From: Planctomycetota bacterium
GTDB lineage: Bacteria > Planctomycetota > Phycisphaerae > WQYP01
Assembly (NCBI GenBank): GCA_021785435.1
Contig: JAJYFE010000039.1
Location: 1 to 34,455, forward strand
Length of the DNA stretch: 34,455 nt
Direction: 5' to 3'
Shown: positions 1 to 7,322 of the stretch, one piece after another
How the letters are laid out: each line of letters opens with the position of its first letter
Numbering within the stretch: position 1 is the stretch's first letter
Made by a program: the position numbers and the translations under genes
The notes under the pieces: generated by a model
What the model saw: only the letters and a program-made list of their open reading frames with translations
Told to the model about the DNA's origin: nothing
Databases searched by the model: none

Positions 1-215
1 TGGTCCGCGTTCGGCGCCAAACCACCGGGTTATCACCCGGTGCTCCCCAAGTCTTTTCGCTCCGCAGTTTAGTCGCCTCGGCGACCGTAAGCCCGAAACT
101 TCTCCGCACGGTGCGGAGAAGTTACACCTTCAGAATCTAAACCCTACATAATTATGGGACATGCGTTAGCCGCTGGGCTTTACCGCTTCCGTCACGCCGC
201 GGCGAAGCATTCAGA
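1..215. other. Intergenic region downstream of metK with two hairpins
   Basis: No gene is visible. Positions 23-42 form an 8-bp hairpin (caccgggt / acccggtg, 4-nt loop). Positions 97-123 are a 27-bp near-perfect palindrome with 13-bp arms (aacttctccgcac and its complement around one central g). Neither is followed by a T-run on either strand, so an ordinary intrinsic terminator is not clear, although the palindrome lies just past the metK stop and could end its transcript. The stretch 61-83 resembles part of the mobile-like element at 23905-24057 (shared ccgcagtt-agtcgcc core), so this spacer probably holds debris of the same repeat family. Confidence 0.6.
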
Positions 216-1481
216 TCAGGCTGGAACAGGGGCGGCCGGAACGGTGGTTCTACGGCTTCCGGCGAGACCCGCCGCCCGGGCCAGTTCGGCGGCGCGATCC
301 GTTTTTTCCCAGGTAAACTGCGGCAATTCACGGCCAAAATGACCGTGTGCCGCCGTGGCCAGATAGATCGGTCGAAGCAAGTCCAGATATTCAATGATTT
401 GCCGCGGCTTCAGCGGGAACATCGCGCGAATCAATTCGCTGATCTTCTCTTCTGCGATGATTGCGGTACCTTCCGTGTCCACCAACACACTGATTGGCTC
501 GGCCACGCCGATGGCGTAACTAAGCTGAATTTCACAGGCGCTGGCTAAGCCCGCCGCGACCACATTTTTGGCGATGTGGCGCGCCATATAACTGGCGGAA
601 CGATCTACCTTGGATGGATCTTTACCGGAAAACGCCCCGCCGCCGTGGCAGCCGCGTCCGCCGTAGGTATCCACGATGATCTTCCGCCCGGTCAGGCCGC
701 TGTCACCATGCGGCCCGCCGATAAGGAATTTACCGGTGGGATTGATGTGAAACGTGATATCCGAGTTCCACAACGCCGGCTGTTCAGCCAAGACGACTGG
801 TTTGATAACACGCTCAATGATCTCACCGCGCGCCGCGTCGGAAAAACAATCGGTCTTTTTATCCACCGCCGCTTCGCTGTGTTGCGTGGAAAAGACCACG
901 GTGTCCAGGCGCCGGGCCTGATGGCCCGCATATTCCACCGTGACCTGACATTTCGCGTCAGGCCGCAGCCAGGGTATTTCTCCGCGCTGGCGCAACAGCG
1001 CGTGGCGCTCCATCAAACGATGGCTTAGATAGATTGGCAACGGCATCAGCGTGCGGGTTTCATGGCACGCGAAACCGAACATCAGGCCCTGGTCGCCGGC
1101 GCCCTGCTCGTGGGTTTCCGAAGTGTTGACCCCGCGGGCAATATCCGCGGATTGACCGTGCAGCGCCCGCAGCACGGCGCAACTGCGATAGTCGAAACCG
1201 CCACCCGGGTCGTCGTACCCGATCGCCCGAATGGTTTGGCGCACGGTTTCCTCCGCCCGATTCAGCGCCGCGATCGCCGCCTGGTTGTGCACAGTCACTT
1301 CGCCCGCCAGCACCACCAGGCCGGTCGTCACCAGGGTTTCGCACGCCACGCGCGCCAAAGGGTCTTGTGCCAACAGAGAGTCGAGAAGGGCGTCGGAAAT
1401 CTGATCCGCGACCTTGTCCGGGTGGCCCATGCCCACCGATTCACTCGTGAACAAATGCGTGCGTCCATTGAGTCTGCTCAT
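216..1481 (-). CDS. metK: S-adenosylmethionine synthase
   Basis: Makes S-adenosylmethionine from methionine and ATP in the cytoplasm, releasing phosphate and pyrophosphate. The 421-residue product carries the family signatures: [11 protein letters not shown] at about 20-30, [10 protein letters not shown] at 127-136 and [16 protein letters not shown] at 280-295 with the P-loop-like lysine. It exceeds the usual length of about 385-400 because of an Ala/Pro-rich tail after residue about 400, which looks non-conserved. The ATG is preceded by an AAGG ribosome site about 10 nt upstream. It lies 68 bp downstream of the YdcF-like gene on the same strand and may share its transcript. No SAM riboswitch is recognisable in that gap. 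Confidence 0.97.
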   Translation of the reverse strand: MSRLNGRTHLFTSESVGMGHPDKVADQISDALLDSLLAQDPLARVACETLVTTGLVVLAGEVTVHNQAAIAALNRAEETVRQTIRAIGYDDPGGGFDYRSCAVLRALHGQSADIARGVNTSETHEQGAGDQGLMFGFACHETRTLMPLPIYLSHRLMERHALLRQRGEIPWLRPDAKCQVTVEYAGHQARRLDTVVFSTQHSEAAVDKKTDCFSDAARGEIIERVIKPVVLAEQPALWNSDITFHINPTGKFLIGGPHGDSGLTGRKIIVDTYGGRGCHGGGAFSGKDPSKVDRSASYMARHIAKNVVAAGLASACEIQLSYAIGVAEPISVLVDTEGTAIIAEEKISELIRAMFPLKPRQIIEYLDLLRPIYLATAAHGHFGRELPQFTWEKTDRAAELARAAGLAGSRRTTVPAAPVPA

Positions 1482-1549
1482 AGCTGCTTGACCTTGTGTT
1501 TTTGGTTTCGGGTTTCAAGTCTGCCGTTTCTGGTTGCCCTGGCGGGCGG

Positions 1550-2668
1550 TCAGGGTGGATTCTTCCACGGTTTATGGTAGTTCGTATCCACCAGGTAAAC
1601 GGGATACGCTACCAACTCCCGCACCAAAGCGAAAGGATTGGTCTCGCACCATTGGTGTCCATGGCTGGCCAACGTCCACGCCCGCACGCCCAATTGGGCG
1701 AACGAAAGGCGGATGCGCGGCAAATGGTAATCCGAGCTGACGCCTACCACCGTTTTCCAATGATGCTCCTTCATCAGCGCCACCGCATCATAAACGCTGT
1801 AGCGGGTATTGTCGCCATGAAAGTCCTTGATCAAGGCCGCGGCCGGCACTCCTAAATTACGACAAAGGTAGTACATCGCCAAGGTCTCATTCTGTCGGGG
1901 ATCCGCCGCCCCATAAGGTGCCCGGCCGCTGACCATAATATGACCGACCCGCCCGGCGCCATATAGCGCCACCGCAGCGAAGGTGCGATTCCACATCGTT
2001 TGGCCGCACACCTCACCGGGCAACACCTTATTACCAAAAACCACCGCCAGATTCACCCGCACGTTCCGCGGCGGCGGATCGGCCCGCAGGGCGAATTCAA
2101 AAATCCATAGCATGAACAGCAAAATCACCACCGTGGCCACATTGTCATAGCCGCTGCGCTGCCAGCGGCGGCAATGTTTCAGGGGTGGGGGGAGCGCGCC
2201 GTTGGCCGCCAGCACCCGCCCCGGCCAGCCCGCCATCCAGAGCAGCACCGCGATTAACACCGGCAAGCCCATCGGAATGATAAACGCCAGATTGCCGTCC
2301 CGCTCGTACCAGATCGTGTAATAATAAAGGGTGTTGAAACATAACACTACCACGATCAGCCACGTCGGCAGGAGCAGCAGCCGGTTCATGCGCAGCCGCT
2401 TCTGCAGCCGTGGCGCCGTGATCGGCCCGCCTCCGGGAAAATCGACGTGGCGGGCTATGGCCAAGCCGACCAGTGACACCAGCCACAATCCCGGCAGGAA
2501 CCACTGCATGGTCGGGCCAGCGAAGCGCAAATCTATCCAGCGCCAACTTTGGCCGGTCAGAATACTCAGCCCCGCCGCCCAAAAGATCAATTCATCTAAA
2601 CAGCGGAACCCAAAACCAGCCTTTCGCCAGGCGCTGGACGCGACACGGCTCTGGCGGCACGAAGACAT
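1550..2668 (-). CDS. SanA/YdcF (DUF218)-family membrane protein
   Basis: About 372 residues. The N-terminal half has four or five hydrophobic segments (for example LLLLPTWLIVVVLCF, IIPMGLPVLIAVLLW and VATVVILLFMLWIFEF), so it is an inner-membrane protein. The C-terminal half has the DUF218 signature: VNLAVVFGNK, a GHIMVSGR strand, NETLAMYYLCRNLGVP, NTRYSVYDAV and VGVSSDYHLPRIRLSF. E. coli relatives (SanA, ElyC, YdcF) act in envelope integrity, though their chemistry is not settled. I chose the ATG at 2668; a TTG at 2704 would add 12 residues and neither start has a strong ribosome site. It is upstream of metK on the same strand, but nothing suggests a shared job. Confidence 0.8.
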   Translation of the reverse strand: MSSCRQSRVASSAWRKAGFGFRCLDELIFWAAGLSILTGQSWRWIDLRFAGPTMQWFLPGLWLVSLVGLAIARHVDFPGGGPITAPRLQKRLRMNRLLLLPTWLIVVVLCFNTLYYYTIWYERDGNLAFIIPMGLPVLIAVLLWMAGWPGRVLAANGALPPPLKHCRRWQRSGYDNVATVVILLFMLWIFEFALRADPPPRNVRVNLAVVFGNKVLPGEVCGQTMWNRTFAAVALYGAGRVGHIMVSGRAPYGAADPRQNETLAMYYLCRNLGVPAAALIKDFHGDNTRYSVYDAVALMKEHHWKTVVGVSSDYHLPRIRLSFAQLGVRAWTLASHGHQWCETNPFALVRELVAYPVYLVDTNYHKPWKNPP

Positions 2669-2786
2669 ACTCACCACTATCGCAGAACCCGGCCCATCGT
2701 GCAATGCCTTTCCAACCCACTGTCAACGGCTACCGGCCAGCGCACCGTGGCGACTTTAGCTTTAACGAAATAGCGTCTGCGCTCGA

Positions 2787-2949
2787 CTTTTGCCGTTTTG
2801 GGGGACACCGAAAAGCGTGATTTCACGGGCTTCTTAAGATCGCGTGGCGTTTTTGCACACCCGTGGAAAATACGGAGTGTGCAACAACTGGCACCGAAAT
2901 CGCGATTTCCGGCGGATTCGACCGTTTACGCTCCCCCAAAATGGCAAAG
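2787..2949. repeat. Structured inverted-repeat element, MITE-like
   Basis: A 163-bp intergenic segment with terminal inverted repeats of about 18 bp: cttttgccgttttggggga at 2787-2805 and the complement of ctttgccattttggggga at 2932-2949, with one mismatch and one indel. Inside are an 11-bp hairpin at 2854-2883 (tgcacac-ccgt stem with one bulge) and a perfect 14-bp palindrome GAAATCGCGATTTC at 2896-2909. No open frame is convincing and no clear target duplication flanks it. It may be a small non-autonomous element or a structured RNA. The remaining sequence 2669-3107 shows no gene. Confidence 0.5.
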
Positions 2950-3107
2950 ATGAGATTAGAGGCTGCCGAGAAAGAAGCGTTGTCCGGAAAAAAGGGCAGG
3001 GCATCGGCGGGAAGTGATTTACGGCAGGCCGGGAAATGAAAACGAGAGACAACCATCAGCGTGCTTCGACCGCTTATACCGCGGCGACTGGCAAGATTGC
3101 CACTGAA

Positions 3108-3158
3108 CAAGGCGGCGGCCTTCTGGTAAACGATGAGTTTTTCAAAAGTGAACGCCAT
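3108..3158 (-). pseudogene. 5' stub of a four-helix-bundle (S23-type) protein gene
   Basis: The frame beginning at 3158 starts MAFTFEKLIVYQKAA, which is the characteristic beginning of the 23S rRNA-intervening-sequence / four-helix-bundle protein family (normally about 115-130 aa). After about 16 codons the similarity ends. The open frame continues to 2823, but its sequence does not look like the family's later helices (no NIAEG-type motif). I read it as a remnant truncated by deletion or rearrangement. The recognisable part is short, so the call rests on a distinctive motif only. Confidence 0.5.
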
Positions 3159-3186
3159 TTGCCATCCAGCGATGAGAATAGAAAAT

Positions 3187-3323
3187 AGAGAGTAGACCGC
3201 AGGAGAGGCCTTGTTCGGTGACGCCGGCTACCCTTTAGCCCCAATGGTATTCGCTCTACTCTCCACTTTCTCCAGTTCTCCTGCTCGATTCGCCCTGCGG
3301 GCGAAAAAATCGGGGCGACAGGA
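3187..3323. repeat. Direct repeat copy 1 (contains tRNA-Pro 3' end), att-like
   Basis: This copy matches 3986-4123, shifted by exactly 800 bp over its best part. The last 55 bp (3269-3323 versus 4069-4123) are identical. The upstream part is diverged but shares the tagaccgcaggag block and several pyrimidine-rich runs. The final 14 bases, tcggggcgacagga (3310-3323), equal the 3' end of the tRNA-Pro gene. A hairpin ttcgccc/gggcgaa lies at 3289-3305. The arrangement looks like the left end of a small integrated segment, but no integrase is present. Confidence 0.75.
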
Positions 3324-3375
3324 CACCTATAGAACTTTTTGTCGATGCGTGCAGCAAGATGCCCCAATACGCCCT

Positions 3376-3915
3376 TCACTGGTTCAGAATTTTGGAAACA
3401 ATCACAGCAACATCGTTTTCGTAATCCAGTTTCTTAAGGTTTTCTAGCTTTTTTTTGATATCTGACGGGCCCCAGAACTCCCATCGATGCTTCTTCATAT
3501 GATCAGCCAATTTATTGACATCCGCGCCCTTGCCCTTGACCCTAGCAGCAATTAGGCCGAGCTTGATTTTTGTGGTTTTCGTTGCCATTCCCTTATCGAT
3601 CAGATCCTTTTGCAACCGCTTAAGCACGATCTTTCTATACGGTTCGCATGTGAAACTTTTGTATCGCCCCTTTTGGGTTTTTCCCATAACCTCCTTAACC
3701 GGCACGCCCTGCGAGTTGAGGTAAGATTTTGCTTCGAAGGCAATGATCAGTTTGTCCTTTGGTTTGAATGCAAGCAAGTCAATCTCAGGCCGCGGCATAC
3801 AATCTTTTTTGAGGCTTTTCTTGTCCTCTTTGGTCAGCTTCACTTTGAAGCCCCGGCGCACCCAATAGCCATCACACTCAAGTAGTGTGCTGGCAATTAT
3901 TTCAAAACAGTCCAT
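3376..3915 (-). CDS. Predicted PD-(D/E)XK-type nuclease, low GC, islet gene
   Basis: A 179-residue protein of unknown function. It reads MDCFEIIASTLLE, then GYWVRRGFKVKLTKEDKK, then PEIDLLAF followed by IIAFEAKSY. The spaced Glu13, Asp46 and Glu61-Ala-Lys63 fit the PD-(D/E)XK nuclease arrangement, and the first helix-strand part resembles restriction-endonuclease-like folds. The start at 3915 was chosen because GGAGG lies 5 nt upstream; the longer frame from 4020 begins inside the flanking repeat and has no ribosome site. The rest is Lys-rich and ends in VIVSKILNQ. Base composition is clearly lower in GC (mid-40s percent by eye) than neighbouring genes, and the gene is bracketed by direct repeats, both signs of transfer. 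It lies downstream of tRNA-Pro on the same strand and may be cotranscribed. No methylase or antitoxin partner is visible. Confidence 0.7.
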   Translation of the reverse strand: MDCFEIIASTLLECDGYWVRRGFKVKLTKEDKKSLKKDCMPRPEIDLLAFKPKDKLIIAFEAKSYLNSQGVPVKEVMGKTQKGRYKSFTCEPYRKIVLKRLQKDLIDKGMATKTTKIKLGLIAARVKGKGADVNKLADHMKKHRWEFWGPSDIKKKLENLKKLDYENDVAVIVSKILNQ

Positions 3916-3985
3916 ATGGGCCTCCAAGAAAAGTGCAAGCTTCTGGTCAAAAAAGGAATCATCTACCGCCTCGCGATCCGGAGGG

Positions 3986-4109
3986 AAAGAGGTAGACCGC
4001 AGGAGGCGTTTGGGCGGCATGCGCCAGCCACTCTTTAGCCCGAGCCGAATTTGCTCTACTCTCTACTCTCTCCAGTTCTCCTGCTCGATTCGCCCTGCGG
4101 GCGAAAAAA

Positions 4110-4123
<14 letters not shown>
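3986..4123. repeat. Direct repeat copy 2 (overlaps tRNA-Pro 3' end)
   Basis: Partner of 3187-3323. It runs from the tagaccgcaggag block through the pyrimidine-rich ctctactctc runs and the ttcgccc/gggcgaa hairpin (4089-4105) into the last 14 nt of the tRNA-Pro gene (4110-4123). In the tRNA orientation a run of six T follows the discriminator base directly. Confidence 0.75.
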
Positions 4124-4185
<62 letters not shown>

Positions 4186-4216
4186 TTCAAGATTGATGTT
4201 ACCAGAAAAACCACCC

Positions 4217-5497
4217 TCAAGCCATGGTCTGACCATTCGCGTGCAGCGCCGGGGGTAGGGCGGCGCTCGCAGGCGATACCGGTGGGAGCGGCGGCGCGGG
4301 CGCCGCGGCGGGTGCCAGTGTGGCCCCATCACGGCGTCCGAACTCATATACCGCCAACGTCTCCCGGGCGATACGGTCCCAGGTGAAATAGGCTTCCACC
4401 TGTCTGCGGCCGTTGTCGCCCATCCAGCGGGCGTGATCGAAATCGCGCAGCATCGTGCGCAGGCCCCAGGCGACGGAATCCCGATGGGGATAGATTTTTA
4501 AGCCATTGATATCGTGACAGACGTATTCGCTGGGCCCACCCACCTGGGTCACCACCACCGGCTTGCCGGCACTCCACGCCTCCAGCACCACGATGCCAAA
4601 CGGTTCGTTGCGGCTGGGTACGCAAACCGTGTCGGCACTTTTGAACCAGGGCACCAGTTCGTCGCCGTCGCGACGCCCCAGAAACCGCACGGCCTGGACC
4701 AGTCCCAGCTGCCGCGTGGACTGTTCCAGGCTGGAATGCATACCCCCATCACCAGCGAACACAAACTTGGCGCTGGGCACCGCTCCAAGCACCGCGGGAA
4801 TGGCGCTCAAAAGTAAATCGGGACCTTTCTGCCACTCCAGGCGGCCGCAGAATAGAACCAGCGGATCCAGCGGCGCCAGGCCGTAGCGGCGCTTCAGCTC
4901 GCCGCCGTTGACCGTTCCCCCGAAGCGATGGGCGCTGACACCGTTATAAATGACATCAATTTTCCAGGTCGGAGTTTCGTACATCCATACGATTTCACCG
5001 CGCAGCGACCGGGATACGGTGATGACACGATCCGCCCAATAGGTTCCCGCACGTTCCTGCGTGCGCACGCGTTGCGAGCGTCCGCCGGGAAAGGCATTGC
5101 CACAACGCCCGTATTCGGTGGAGTGGATAGTCAAGATCGTGCGATGATCCGGCCGTCCCTGCTTGATCCAGATCATGGCGTTCGCGGTCAACCAATCGTG
5201 GGCATGCACGATATCAAAATGGCCGACGAAATCTTCCATGGCGAAAAATCGCTCCACCATGGCCCGGCACATATTGTTGGCGTCATCGACCAACTCCGGC
5301 AGCGCGGCATAGGGACAGCGGTGATAATGCACGCCATCGATCTGGTCGTGATAGCGCTGCCCCTGCGCCATGCGGGTGAAAACGTGCACCTCCTGCCCGC
5401 AGCGCTCCAACGCCGCGGCCAATTCGGTGACATGACAAGCCACTCCGCCGATAGCCAGGGAGTGCAGTGTTTCCCAGGAAAACATCGCGATACGCAT
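4217..5497 (-). CDS. GT4-type glycosyltransferase (glycogen-synthase-like)
   Basis: A 426-residue GT-B fold enzyme expected to transfer a sugar from a nucleotide donor. The N-terminal Rossmann half starts MRIAMFSWET with the GG loop at 17-18 and the HAHDWLTA acceptor-side motif at 98-105. The C-terminal half has GRLEWQKGPDLLL at 218-230, FAGDGG at 247-252 and the EX7E motif EPFGIVVLE at 298-306. The HDWLT and KG pattern resembles GlgA-like and archaeal/bacterial alpha-glucan synthases. A tail after about residue 395 is Ala/Pro-rich and not conserved. It is 84 bp downstream of a second GT on the same strand and opposite a GH57 gene, so glucan synthesis is a reasonable guess; sucrose- or polysaccharide-type GT4 activity is possible. 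Confidence 0.88.
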   Translation of the reverse strand: MRIAMFSWETLHSLAIGGVACHVTELAAALERCGQEVHVFTRMAQGQRYHDQIDGVHYHRCPYAALPELVDDANNMCRAMVERFFAMEDFVGHFDIVHAHDWLTANAMIWIKQGRPDHRTILTIHSTEYGRCGNAFPGGRSQRVRTQERAGTYWADRVITVSRSLRGEIVWMYETPTWKIDVIYNGVSAHRFGGTVNGGELKRRYGLAPLDPLVLFCGRLEWQKGPDLLLSAIPAVLGAVPSAKFVFAGDGGMHSSLEQSTRQLGLVQAVRFLGRRDGDELVPWFKSADTVCVPSRNEPFGIVVLEAWSAGKPVVVTQVGGPSEYVCHDINGLKIYPHRDSVAWGLRTMLRDFDHARWMGDNGRRQVEAYFTWDRIARETLAVYEFGRRDGATLAPAAAPAPPLPPVSPASAALPPALHANGQTMA

Positions 5498-5581
5498 ACG
5501 GCACCATACCAGGTTTTAGGTTTAGGGGTTTGGATTCAGGCTTCCGTGCCAGGCTCCGCATAGCGTGTTCCAGCTTTCAGG

Positions 5582-6883
5582 TTATCGGCGGGCCGTTACC
5601 TGCCGGTAGACCTCCAAGCACAGCCCCGCGGTCTGTCCCCAGGACAGCCGTGCCGCCTCGGCCACCGCGTGGCGGCGCAAACGTTCGGCAACCTCCGGCC
5701 GCTGCAGCACCGTCAGAATGCACTCGGCCAGGCGATCCACATCCCAATAATCAACTTGCAGCGAGCCTTGCCGGAGAACTTCCGCCGCGCCGGAGGTCTT
5801 CGATACGATGACCGGGGTACCGTTACGCGCCGCTTCCAGAGCGGACAAGCCAAACGGCTCGCTGACGGAGGGCATCACGTATACGTCGGCGGCGCGAAAG
5901 GCGCGATCCACTTCCGACCCGCGCAAGAAGCCGGGAAAGGATATATAGTCCGTCAGTCCCATGGCCGCCGTTCGCGCCGCCAGCGCCGCCGCCAAATCTC
6001 CCCGACCCGCCATCACAAAGCGCGTTTCGGGCGCCCTTTCCAGGACCCGGCTGGCCGCGGCTAAAAAATATTCCGGGCCTTTCTGCCGGGTAATCCGGCC
6101 CAGAAACAGCACCGTTTTGCGCCCGGAGTGCGACCGGGTAAACCCCGTGTCGCCGTTCATCTCGATGCCATTATGAATCACGGTGACTTTCTCCGGTGGC
6201 ACGGCATATTTTTCGACAAGGATGCGCCGGGTATACTCGGAAACCGCGATCACCCGTGCTGCCGCGACCATGGCGGCGCGCTCGATCTGATAGATCGGCG
6301 GATGGAGCTGCGAACCACTGCGGTCCAATTCCGTGGCATGAATGTGGACCACCAACGGCTTGCCGCTACGCTCGGCGATGGCTGTGGCGGCGGGAAAGGT
6401 CAGCCAGTCGTGGGCATGGATCACCTCGAAAATCTCCCCCCTGGTTAATTCCACGCAGTGCCGCGCGTAGTCATGGATTTTGGTCAGGATGTCACCCGCA
6501 TAGCCGCCTTCCGTGCCAGCGCCCACGATTCGCAAATGCCGTTGGTCCTGATTCCCCGGGGCCGCCCTGGCCGCAACTAGAGCTGGCGCCAACGCCTCCG
6601 TCGGCGCGGGATACGGCAACGTGCTATATGGATTCAGCACCATGGTCGGGGTGTGGCCCACGCGCAGCCTCAACGAACTTCTTCGCCGCAGCCCGCGGTA
6701 TTCGGTTTGCTCCGGCGCCCCTGGTGCGGCGCCCGGACTTTCGGCCGGGCCGCCGGCTTGCGGCAGCACGAACAGTACATCCACGCCGCAGCGGCCCATG
6801 GCCTTGGCCAGTCCTTCACAGGCCGTTCCCAATCCACCGCTGATGGCGGGGGGAAACTCCCAACCCAGCATCAGGACACGCAT
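5582..6883 (-). CDS. GT4/GT5-like glycosyltransferase, probable glycogen synthase
   Basis: A 433-residue GT-B enzyme. The start at 6883 is chosen because MRVLMLGWEFPP followed by SGGLGTACEGLAKAM is the standard N terminus of glycogen/starch-synthase-like proteins and GAGG lies just upstream; the frame stays open to 6967 without conserved sequence. Further motifs are VIHAHDWLTFPA, VIHNGIE, FLGRITRQKGPEYFL, VMAGRGD and the EX7E motif SEPFGLSALEAA. A non-conserved insert of about 70 residues lies before the HAHDW motif. First gene of a two-gene operon with the GT at 4217-5497, divergent from the GH57 gene across a 440-bp control region. Donor and product cannot be read from the sequence. Confidence 0.88.
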   Translation of the reverse strand: MRVLMLGWEFPPAISGGLGTACEGLAKAMGRCGVDVLFVLPQAGGPAESPGAAPGAPEQTEYRGLRRRSSLRLRVGHTPTMVLNPYSTLPYPAPTEALAPALVAARAAPGNQDQRHLRIVGAGTEGGYAGDILTKIHDYARHCVELTRGEIFEVIHAHDWLTFPAATAIAERSGKPLVVHIHATELDRSGSQLHPPIYQIERAAMVAAARVIAVSEYTRRILVEKYAVPPEKVTVIHNGIEMNGDTGFTRSHSGRKTVLFLGRITRQKGPEYFLAAASRVLERAPETRFVMAGRGDLAAALAARTAAMGLTDYISFPGFLRGSEVDRAFRAADVYVMPSVSEPFGLSALEAARNGTPVIVSKTSGAAEVLRQGSLQVDYWDVDRLAECILTVLQRPEVAERLRRHAVAEAARLSWGQTAGLCLEVYRQVTARR

Positions 6884-7098
6884 CGGCGCCTCACGATTCC
6901 GGGGGTCGGTGTTCGCCCCGCCGCGGTGAAACTCTCTACGCCGCACGAACCGGCTGCGGCCAAGCATTTTTCTCTTTCCCAGTCCTTCGCGGTGCAGCGA
7001 TCGCGTGGACCAACCCCTTGGGAAAAGACACGCTTATCCCCCTTGCCCCGATGCCACCACTCTCTCCCGGTCTGGTTAGCCTTATAATTATTATAGCC

Positions 7099-7127
7099 TT
7101 TGACTGGCGCCGGCGTGATTTGATTAT
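7099..7127 (+). promoter_or_regulatory. Probable sigma-70 promoter of the GH57 gene
   Basis: TTTGAC at 7099-7104, a 17-bp spacer and GATTAT at 7122-7127, close to the -35/-10 consensus with ideal spacing. Transcription would start near 7134, just before the inverted-repeat element at 7140-7265, which would then lie in the 5' leader. A TATAAT on the opposite strand (about 7090-7095) could serve the divergent GT operon but lacks a good -35. Confidence 0.5.
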
Positions 7128-7139
7128 TCGCGCCATTTT

Positions 7140-7265
7140 GGGTATGGCCAGATTTTGTGGCAAGAACATGCCCACGGGCGGCATGAATGCCACCGCTACG
7201 TAAGACGGTTGGGATCTGGCACCATGGCCGGTGGCCGGCGCTTGTTAACCAATCTGGCCACACCC
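7140..7265 (+). mobile_element. 126-bp MITE-like element in the GH57 leader
   Basis: Terminal inverted repeats gggtatggccagatt (7140-7154) and aatctggccacaccc (7251-7265) match at 14 of 15 positions. They are flanked directly by cgccatttt (7131-7139) and cgccgtttt (7266-7274), a 9-bp direct repeat with one mismatch that looks like a target duplication. Inside is a gggcggcatgaatgcc hairpin. A related sequence in opposite orientation lies at 10053-10119. It has no coding capacity, so it would need a transposase from elsewhere. Confidence 0.65.
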
Positions 7266-7322
7266 CGCCGTTTTGGTAGCGCCCGGCCACCACGCTGGAA
7301 AGTTGCTTCCAGAAGGATTTTG

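Noticed and set aside
3376..4020. Nuclease start at 4020
   Set aside because: The first 35 codons lie in or next to the flanking repeat and lack a ribosome site; GGAGG 5 nt before the ATG at 3915 and the family-like N terminus favour the shorter form.
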